DNA from: Streptomyces sp. H39-S7 | GTDB taxonomy: Bacteria; Actinomycetota; Actinomycetes; Streptomycetales; Streptomycetaceae | Direction of reading: 5' to 3' | NCBI RefSeq assembly: GCF_027158205.1 | Contig: NZ_JAPVLU010000005.1 | Coordinates: forward strand, 63,251 to 127,250 | Length of the DNA stretch: 64,000 nt | Shown here: positions 58,074 through 64,000 of the stretch, one piece after another | Position numbering within the stretch: position 1 is the first letter of the stretch | Layout of the letters: each line of letters begins with the position of its first letter | The notes under the pieces: model-generated | Told to the model about the DNA's origin: nothing | Databases searched by the model: none | The model's input: the letters and a program-made list of their open reading frames with translations, nothing else | Program-made: the position numbers and the translations under genes

Positions 58074-59510
58074 CTACCGGTTGGCGACCGCCTGCTTGAC
58101 CAGCGTCCGCCCGAAGTCCCACATCAGCCCGCCGCCGCCGTGCGCGTCGTCCATCACGGCGGTGAACGCCTCCACGAACCGGTCCACGTCCGACTCGTCG
58201 ATGATCAGCGGAGGGATCAGCTTAATGACTTCGAGGTGATCGCCCGAGACCTGCGTCAGGATCCGGTGCCGCTGCAGCAGCGGCACCACCACCATCTGCG
58301 CGAACAGGCCCTTGCGGGCGGCCTGGAGCATCGCCCAGCGGCTGCGCAGCCCCAGGGAGGTCGGCTTGCCGAACTCGATGCCGATCATCAATCCGCGGCC
58401 GCGCACCTCGCGCAGCAGCTCGTAGCGGTCGACGAGGGCGGCCAGCCGGGTGCGCAACAGGTCGCCGGTGTGGCGGGCGTTGGCGACGACGCCCTCGTCG
58501 TCCATGACGGACAGCGTCGCCAGCCCCGCCGCCATCGCCTGGGCGTTGGAGCCGAAGCTGGCGGAGTGCACGAGGACCCGGTCCATCGACGAGTAGACCT
58601 TCTTGAAGATCCACTCCTTGCCGAGGGTGGCGCTGACCGGCACGTACCCGCCCGACAGCGCCTTGGAGACGCACAGCAGGTCGGGTTCGACCCCGGCCTC
58701 GTGCTGGTAGGCGTAGAAGTCGCCGGTACGGCCGAGGCCGGTCTGCACCTCGTCGGCGATCAGCAGCGCCTTGTGCTTGTGCAGCAGTTCCTGCGCGGCG
58801 CGCAGGTAGCCGGGCGGGGCCTCGTGGACGCCCTTGCCCTGGATGGGCTCCACGATCAGCCCCGCCACGTCGCCGCGCTTCAACTCCCTCTCCAGCGCGT
58901 CGAGATCGCCGAGCGCGATGGCGGTGTCGGGCAGCAGCGGGGCGAAGCCGTCGCGGAAGCCGTCCTCGCCGTTGACGGAGAGCGCCCCCGTCGTCAGCCC
59001 GTGGAAGGCGTGCGAGCAGTACAGGATCCTCGGCTTGCCGGTGGCGTAGCGGGCGAACTTCAGGGCGGTCTCGACGGCCTCGGTGCCGCTGTTGCCGAAG
59101 AACACCCGGTCCAGGTGCGGGCTGTAGGTGAGCAGCTTCTCGGCGAGCAGGCCCGGCAGCGGCTGGCAGTCGAAGCGGGTCAGGTCGGCGAGCCCCGCGT
59201 CCAGGACGTCGTGCAGCGCCTTGCGGACGACGGGGTGGTGCCGGCCCAGGCCCATCACCCCGAAGCCGGCGAGCATGTCGAGGTAGTCCTGGCCGTCGGC
59301 GTCCCAGAAGTGCGCGCCCTCGGCCCGCTCGTAGACCTTGTCGAAGCCGATGGTGTGCAGCATGCGCGGCAGTTGGTGGTTGAGGTGCTTGGTGTGCAGG
59401 TCGTAGCGCTCGCCGCCGCGTTCGGCGAGGAGCGTCGCGAGGTCGAAGCCCTTGGCCACGGGTGGGGCCACCGGTGGCGCTTCGACGGGCTGCGACTCAG
59501 ACGGTGTCAT
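58074..59510 (-). CDS. hpnO: Hopanoid-cluster aminotransferase (HpnO-type, class III PLP)
   Basis: A 478-aa PLP enzyme. The PLP Lys lies in [31 protein letters not shown] holds the cofactor Asp, and [20 protein letters not shown] is the phosphate-binding part. In Streptomyces the last gene of the hopanoid operon encodes this enzyme, which converts the ribosyl/aldehyde side chain of hopanoids to aminobacteriohopanetriol. ATG 59,510 overlaps the dxs stop by 14 bases. The function is inferred from family plus operon position. Confidence 0.88.
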   Translation of the reverse strand: MTPSESQPVEAPPVAPPVAKGFDLATLLAERGGERYDLHTKHLNHQLPRMLHTIGFDKVYERAEGAHFWDADGQDYLDMLAGFGVMGLGRHHPVVRKALHDVLDAGLADLTRFDCQPLPGLLAEKLLTYSPHLDRVFFGNSGTEAVETALKFARYATGKPRILYCSHAFHGLTTGALSVNGEDGFRDGFAPLLPDTAIALGDLDALERELKRGDVAGLIVEPIQGKGVHEAPPGYLRAAQELLHKHKALLIADEVQTGLGRTGDFYAYQHEAGVEPDLLCVSKALSGGYVPVSATLGKEWIFKKVYSSMDRVLVHSASFGSNAQAMAAGLATLSVMDDEGVVANARHTGDLLRTRLAALVDRYELLREVRGRGLMIGIEFGKPTSLGLRSRWAMLQAARKGLFAQMVVVPLLQRHRILTQVSGDHLEVIKLIPPLIIDESDVDRFVEAFTAVMDDAHGGGGLMWDFGRTLVKQAVANR

Positions 59511-61422
59511 CGGGTGCCAGCTCCTTGCTTGCGTCGCCCACGTCGCCGGCCCCGTTGCGGCGGGCGAGCGTGGCGCTGATCCGGCCGGCGATCTCGGCCG
59601 GGGTGAGTCCGATGTCGGCGAGCACTTCGGCGCGCTTGCCATGGGCCAGGAAGTCCGGCGGGATACCGAAGTCACGCACCGGCACATCGACATCCGCGTC
59701 CCGCAGCGCCTGCGCGACGGCCGAACCCACGCCGCCGGTGCGGCTGTTGTCCTCGACGACCGCCACCATGCCGAAGCGGGCGGCGAGCGGCGGCAGCGCG
59801 GCGTCGACCGGTTTGACCCAGCGCGGGTCGACGACGGTGACGCCGAGGCCGCGTTCGTCCAGCAGGTCCGCGACGGCCAGGCAGGTGCCGGCGAGCGCGC
59901 CGACCGACACCAGCAGCACGTCGGGGCGCGGATCGCGGCGCAGGACGTCCAGCCCGCCGATCCGCTCCAGGGACGGCACCGCCTCGCCGACCGTCTCCTT
60001 CGGGAACCGGACGACGGTGGGCGCGTCGTCGACGTCCACCGCCTCGCGCAACTGGGCGCGCAGCTGGTCGGCGTCGCGCGGCGCGGCGATCCGCAGGCCG
60101 GGCACGACCTGGAGGATCGACATGTCCCACATGCCGTTGTGCGAGGCGCCGTCCACGCCGGTGACGCCCGCCCGGTCCAGCACGAAGGTGACCCCGCACT
60201 TGTGCAGCGCCACGTCCATCAGCACCTGGTCGAACGCCCGGTTCAGGAACGTCGCGTACACCGCGACCACCGGGTGCAGCCCGGCGGTCGCCAGCCCGGC
60301 CGCCGAGGTGGCGGCGTGCTGCTCGGCGATGCCGACGTCGTAGATCCGGTCCGGGAAGGCGGCGGCGAACGCGCCGAGCCCGACCGGTTGCAGCATGGCC
60401 GCGGTGATGGCGACGACTCCCGGGCGCTCCGCGCCGATCTTCACCATCTCGTTGCCGAAGACCGAGGTCCACGAGGGGCCGTTGGACGGCGCGAGCGGTT
60501 CGCAGGTGAGCGGGTCCATGGCGCCGACCGTGTGGAAGCGGTCGGCCTCGTCCCGTTCCGCCGCCGGGAAGCCGCGGCCCTTCTGGGTCAGGCAGTGCAC
60601 GAGCACCGGCCCGTGGAAGCGCGCGGCGCGGCGCAGCGCGGACTCGACGGCGGCGATGTCGTGCCCGTCGATGGGCCCGACGTACTTCAGGCCCAGGTCC
60701 TCGAACATGCCCTGCGGGGCGAAGGCGTCCTTGAACCCCTTCTTCGCGCCGTGCAGGGACTCGTACAGCGGCTTGCCCACGACCGGGGTCCGCTGCAGCC
60801 GGTTCTTGCCCCAGGCCAGGAAGCGCTCGTAACCGTCGGTGGTGCGCAGCGTCGCCAGATGGTTGGCCAGGCCCCCGATCGTCGGCCCGTAGGAGCGCTC
60901 GTTGTCGTTGACGACGATGATCAGCGGGCGGTCCTTGGCGGCGGCGATGTTGTTCAGCGCCTCCCAGGCCATTCCGCCGGTCAGCGCGCCGTCCCCGATG
61001 ACCGCGACCACATGGTCGGGTCGTCCCAGCACCTGGTTGGCCTTGGCGAGGCCGTCGGCCCAGCCGAGCACCGTCGAGGCGTGGCTGTTCTCGATGACGT
61101 CGTGCTCGGACTCGGCGCGCGACGGGTAGCCGGACAGGCCGCCCTTGCCGCGCAGCTTCGAGAAGTCCTGCCGCCCGGTGAGCAGCTTGTGGACGTAGGA
61201 CTGGTGGCCGGTGTCCCACAGGACGCGGTCGGCGGGCGAGTCGAAGACTCGGTGCAGGGCGATGGTCAGCTCGACCACGCCCAGGTTGGGTCCGAGGTGC
61301 CCGCCGGTTCTCGCCACCGCCTGCACGAGGAAGTGGCGGATATCGGCGGCGAGTTCGTCGAGACGGGTTTCGGGCAGTGCCTTCAGGTCGCGCGGGCCTC
61401 GGATGTTCTCCAGTATCGACAC
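59497..61422 (-). CDS. dxs: 1-deoxy-D-xylulose-5-phosphate synthase
   Basis: A 641-aa thiamine diphosphate enzyme that joins pyruvate and glyceraldehyde-3-phosphate in the first step of the MEP isoprenoid pathway. Landmarks are [37 protein letters not shown], the ThDP/Mg motif [20 protein letters not shown], and [14 protein letters not shown], the catalytic Glu. Full length. In the hopanoid operon it boosts isoprenoid flow; Streptomyces usually has another dxs elsewhere. Confidence 0.96.
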   Translation of the reverse strand: MSILENIRGPRDLKALPETRLDELAADIRHFLVQAVARTGGHLGPNLGVVELTIALHRVFDSPADRVLWDTGHQSYVHKLLTGRQDFSKLRGKGGLSGYPSRAESEHDVIENSHASTVLGWADGLAKANQVLGRPDHVVAVIGDGALTGGMAWEALNNIAAAKDRPLIIVVNDNERSYGPTIGGLANHLATLRTTDGYERFLAWGKNRLQRTPVVGKPLYESLHGAKKGFKDAFAPQGMFEDLGLKYVGPIDGHDIAAVESALRRAARFHGPVLVHCLTQKGRGFPAAERDEADRFHTVGAMDPLTCEPLAPSNGPSWTSVFGNEMVKIGAERPGVVAITAAMLQPVGLGAFAAAFPDRIYDVGIAEQHAATSAAGLATAGLHPVVAVYATFLNRAFDQVLMDVALHKCGVTFVLDRAGVTGVDGASHNGMWDMSILQVVPGLRIAAPRDADQLRAQLREAVDVDDAPTVVRFPKETVGEAVPSLERIGGLDVLRRDPRPDVLLVSVGALAGTCLAVADLLDERGLGVTVVDPRWVKPVDAALPPLAARFGMVAVVEDNSRTGGVGSAVAQALRDADVDVPVRDFGIPPDFLAHGKRAEVLADIGLTPAEIAGRISATLARRNGAGDVGDASKELAPDDTV

Positions 61423-61458
61423 GATGGACCTCGTTCCCCCCTACCGGGATTGCTGCGG

Positions 61459-62637
61459 TCAGCCGACGGTGACTTCGGGTGCCCCTGCGAGCGCGCCGTC
61501 TGATTCCATCTGCTCGGCGATCTTCATCGCCTCTTCGATCAGGGTCTCCACGATCTTCGACTCCGGCACGGTCTTGATGACCTCGCCCTTGACGAAGATC
61601 TGGCCCTTGCCGTTGCCGGACGCGACACCCAGGTCCGCTTCCCGGGCCTCCCCCGGACCATTGACCACGCACCCCATGACGGCGACGCGCAGCGGTACCT
61701 CCATGCCCTGCAGACCGGCCGAGACCTGGTCGGCGAGCTTGTACACGTCGACCTGGGCGCGGCCGCAGGACGGGCAGGAGACGATCTCCAGGCGGCGCTG
61801 CCGCAGGTTCAGCGACTCCAGGATCTGGATGCCGACCTTGACCTCTTCGACCGGCGGCGCGGAGAGCGAGACCCGGATCGTGTCACCGATGCCCTCCGAC
61901 AGCAGCGCCCCGAACGCCACCGCGGACTTGATGGTGCCCTGGAACGCGGGGCCGGCCTCGGTGACACCGAGGTGCAGCGGGTAGTCGCACTTGCTCGCCA
62001 GCAGCCGGTAGGCGTTGACCATCACGACCGGGTCGTTGTGCTTGACCGAGATCTTGATGTCCCGGAAGCCGTGCTCCTCGAACAGCGAGCACTCCCACAG
62101 CGCGGACTCGACCAGCGCCTCGGGGGTGGCCCTGCCGTACTTCTCCATGAGCCGGCGGTCCAGCGAGCCCGCGTTGACGCCGATCCGGATCGGGGTGCCG
62201 ACCGAGGCCGCCGCCTTCGCGATCTCCTTGACCTTGTCGTCGAACTGCCGGATGTTCCCCGGATTGACCCGCACCGCCGCACACCCCGCGTCGAGCGCCG
62301 CGAAGACGTACTTCGGCTGGAAGTGGATGTCCGCGATCACCGGGATCTGGGACTGCCTCGCGATCGCCGGCAACGCGTCCGCGTCGTCCTGCGAGGGGCA
62401 GGCCACCCGCACGATCTGGCAGCCGGCGGCCGTCAGCTCCGCGATCTGCTGGAGCGTCCCGTTGATGTCGGACGTCACCGTCGTCGTCATCGACTGGACG
62501 GACACGGGCGCGTCACCGCCCACCGCGACCGACCCGACCTCGATGCGCCGCGAGTGGCGGCGCACCGAGAGCGGGCGGGGCGGCAGAGCGGGCACACCGA
62601 GCGCTATCGGCTCGCTTCCCGACATCGCTCCCGTCAC
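61459..62637 (-). CDS. ispG: 4-hydroxy-3-methylbut-2-enyl diphosphate synthase (flavodoxin/ferredoxin)
   Basis: A 392-aa [4Fe-4S] enzyme of the MEP pathway. [19 protein letters not shown] starts the TIM barrel; [14 protein letters not shown] and [12 protein letters not shown] carry the three cluster cysteines and the final Glu. It shares a 4-base overlap (GTGA) with hpnH; an ATG at 62,625 is an alternative start. Together with dxs it supplies precursors for squalene and hopene. Confidence 0.96.
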   Translation of the reverse strand: MTGAMSGSEPIALGVPALPPRPLSVRRHSRRIEVGSVAVGGDAPVSVQSMTTTVTSDINGTLQQIAELTAAGCQIVRVACPSQDDADALPAIARQSQIPVIADIHFQPKYVFAALDAGCAAVRVNPGNIRQFDDKVKEIAKAAASVGTPIRIGVNAGSLDRRLMEKYGRATPEALVESALWECSLFEEHGFRDIKISVKHNDPVVMVNAYRLLASKCDYPLHLGVTEAGPAFQGTIKSAVAFGALLSEGIGDTIRVSLSAPPVEEVKVGIQILESLNLRQRRLEIVSCPSCGRAQVDVYKLADQVSAGLQGMEVPLRVAVMGCVVNGPGEAREADLGVASGNGKGQIFVKGEVIKTVPESKIVETLIEEAMKIAEQMESDGALAGAPEVTVG

Positions 62638-63659
62638 TTCCCGCGGTTCCCGGCCACCGTCTCACGGGCGGCACGGAGCGATTCCTTGAGGGAGCCCATG
62701 GTGGCGAGTACGGCGGTCGGCTCGTAGCCGCAGTGCGCCATGCAGTTGGCGCAGCGCGGGTCCTTGCCGCGGCCGTACTTCGCCCAGTCGGTCTCCTCGA
62801 TCAGCTCGCGGTAGGTGGGCACGTACCCGTCGGCCATCAGGTAGCAGGGTCGCTGCCAGCCGAAGAGCGAGTAGTTGGGGATGCCCCAGGCGGTGCACTG
62901 GAAGTCCGCCTTGCCCTCCAGGAAGTCCAGGAACAGCGGGCTGTGGTTGAGCCGCCACTTCCTGCGGTTGCCGCCCGCGAAGGACTTCTTGAACAGCTCC
63001 CGGGTCTGCTCGACGCCGAGGAAGTGCTCCTGGTCGGGCGCCTTCTCGTACGCGTAGGCGGGCGAGATCATCATCTCGTCGACCTGGAGGTCGTCATTGA
63101 GGTAGTCGAGGACCTCGATGATGCTCTGCGGGGTGTCGGTGTTGAAGAAGGTCGAGTTGGTGGTGACCCGGAAACCGCGTCTCTTGGCCTCCTTGATCGC
63201 CTCGACGGCCTCCTCGAAGACGCCCTCCTTGGCGACCGACTCGTCGTGCCGCTCCTTCAGCCCGTCGATGTGCACGGTGAAGGCGAAGTACGGGGACGGC
63301 GTGAACTTGTCCATCTTCTTGCGCATCAGCAGCGCGTTGGTGCAGAGGAAGACGTACTTCCGCTTGGCCACCAACTGGCGGACGATCTCGTCGATGTGGG
63401 GGTGCATCAAGGGCTCGCCACCGGCGATGGAGACCATCGGGGCGCCCGATTCGAGCACCGCGCCGACCGCCTGCGCGACCGGCATGCGCTGCTTGAGGAC
63501 ACCCGCCGGGTGCTGGATCTTTCCACAGCCCTCGCAGGCCAGGTTGCAGGCGAACAGCGGCTCCAGTTCCACGATCAGCGGGAACTTCTCACGGCGTCGG
63601 AGCTTCTGTTCGATGAGGTACGTTCCGACCCGGATGGACTGGCGGAGCGGCATAGCCAT
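62634..63659 (-). CDS. hpnH: Adenosyl-hopene transferase HpnH (radical SAM)
   Basis: A 341-aa B12-independent radical SAM enzyme that adds an adenosyl group to diploptene, making adenosylhopane. The cluster motif [13 protein letters not shown] lies near residues 38-50. [20 protein letters not shown] and [15 protein letters not shown] are family segments; [18 protein letters not shown] near the end is an auxiliary Cys region. GGAGGTGA six bases before the ATG. Highly conserved in hopanoid operons between hpnG and ispG. Confidence 0.96.
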   Translation of the reverse strand: MAMPLRQSIRVGTYLIEQKLRRREKFPLIVELEPLFACNLACEGCGKIQHPAGVLKQRMPVAQAVGAVLESGAPMVSIAGGEPLMHPHIDEIVRQLVAKRKYVFLCTNALLMRKKMDKFTPSPYFAFTVHIDGLKERHDESVAKEGVFEEAVEAIKEAKRRGFRVTTNSTFFNTDTPQSIIEVLDYLNDDLQVDEMMISPAYAYEKAPDQEHFLGVEQTRELFKKSFAGGNRRKWRLNHSPLFLDFLEGKADFQCTAWGIPNYSLFGWQRPCYLMADGYVPTYRELIEETDWAKYGRGKDPRCANCMAHCGYEPTAVLATMGSLKESLRAARETVAGNRGK

Positions 63660-63664
63660 CTAGC

Positions 63665-64000
63665 TCACCTCCAGGAGAGCACAGCGGTAGTACGGTGCCA
63701 TTCGAAAAAGGCAGGAAGAATAGCCCTTAGCACGCGAAATGCGGTAATTCCGGTGCGCAGCGTGCCGACACGGACCAATTCATACTCGGGAGTGTCGACA
63801 ACAACGCGGACGGCGGCGACCGGCCGCGGTCCGCGTGCCAGGGCGGCGCGCAGTATTGCGGTGGATTCCATATCGACCGCGATCGCTCCTGTCGACCGCA
63901 GAACGGAGCGTTCCGCGCCCCGTACGACATGGTCGGACCCGGCCAGGCGTCCGGTATGAACGGTGTGCCCCGCCGCTTCGAGCGCGGCGGCCAGTCGTCC
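63665..64000 (-). CDS. hpnG: Hopanoid-associated phosphorylase HpnG (5' end outside window)
   Basis: The last 111 residues of a nucleosidase/phosphorylase. AIAVDMESTAILRAALARG carries the DMES-type ribose-binding Glu of the purine phosphorylase fold, and the end VVDTPEYELVRVGTLRTGI fits HpnG, which removes adenine from adenosylhopane to give ribosylhopane. Its stop is 5 bases before hpnH, as in other hopanoid operons. The frame remains open at the window end. Confidence 0.88.
   Translation of the reverse strand, partial: GRLAAALEAAGHTVHTGRLAGSDHVVRGAERSVLRSTGAIAVDMESTAILRAALARGPRPVAAVRVVVDTPEYELVRVGTLRTGITAFRVLRAILPAFFEWHRTTAVLSWR

Noticed and set aside
1-64000. CRISPR array, rRNA genes or insertion sequences
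   Set aside because: No regularly spaced identical repeats, no rRNA sequence apart from the boxA-like word, and no transposase-like protein were seen.

Overview
The window is actinobacterial DNA from a Streptomyces-type chromosome. Genes are dense and strongly GC3-biased, GTG starts and ATGA/GTGA stop-start overlaps are frequent, and typical streptomycete families appear (XRE/DUF5753 with DUF397, TPR-type XRE regulators next to small HATPases, a hopanoid gene set). Two compositional blocks are visible: roughly 1-27,470 is lower in GC and accessory, and the rest is a high-GC chromosomal background.

Region 1 (1-21,594) is the right part of a prophage or phage-derived element; the head genes and any integrase lie outside. 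Rightward late genes run tape measure protein (5' end missing), distal tail, Gp37-like tail protein, a chain of tail appendage proteins including three diverged tandem paralogues, a small membrane coiled-coil protein, a GH25 endolysin and a holin-like protein. They end at a strong bidirectional terminator (10,962-11,008). A leftward early operon then runs from about 20,277 down to 11,031. It holds a DUF3987 helicase-like protein, an ArdA antirestriction protein, several Lsr2-related modules and many small Cys/His-rich proteins, one of them (18,219-18,365) only 48 aa. Its roughly 1.3-kb untranslated leader carries an rRNA-type boxA-like element, GC-rich hairpins and a repeated asymmetric motif CCC(T/C)AGTA(A/G)CAAG. 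Similar hairpins recur between the operon's genes. I read this as an early operon whose expression may depend on NusB/boxA-style antitermination.

Region 2 (21,595-28,312) is accessory DNA. It holds a TPR-XRE regulator divergent from a HATPase gene, a long structured element at 23,991-24,078, a tRNA-like sequence that could mark an element boundary, and a compact two-gene RiPP-like locus: a 58-aa precursor-like peptide (24,803-24,979), a perfect hairpin, and an alphaKG-HExxH-type peptide hydroxylase-like protein (25,071-25,952). No known RiPP family is recognisable, so this locus is my best candidate for an undescribed system. A pentapeptide-repeat gene and an MBL-fold gene with a compositional break and an internal duplication follow.

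Region 3 (28,331-58,059) is chromosomal. It includes a GntR - ferredoxin - ABC transporter - AprA-like flavoprotein operon with two unusual fusions (solute-binding lipoprotein with a NosL-like domain; flavoprotein with HEAT repeats), an M3 peptidase, an XRE-cupin regulator with a perfect operator-like palindrome, and a complete STM4011-STM4015 cluster (two radical SAM enzymes, a hydrolase, an ATP-grasp-like protein and a tandemly duplicated STM4015). A methyltransferase/DUF397/XRE/HATPase regulatory group, an alpha-galactosidase, a tyrosine phosphatase and a serpin follow.

Region 4 (58,074-64,000) is the 3' part of a leftward hopanoid operon: hpnG (partial), hpnH, ispG, dxs and an hpnO-type aminotransferase. 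It couples MEP-pathway isoprenoid supply to bacteriohopanepolyol side-chain assembly.
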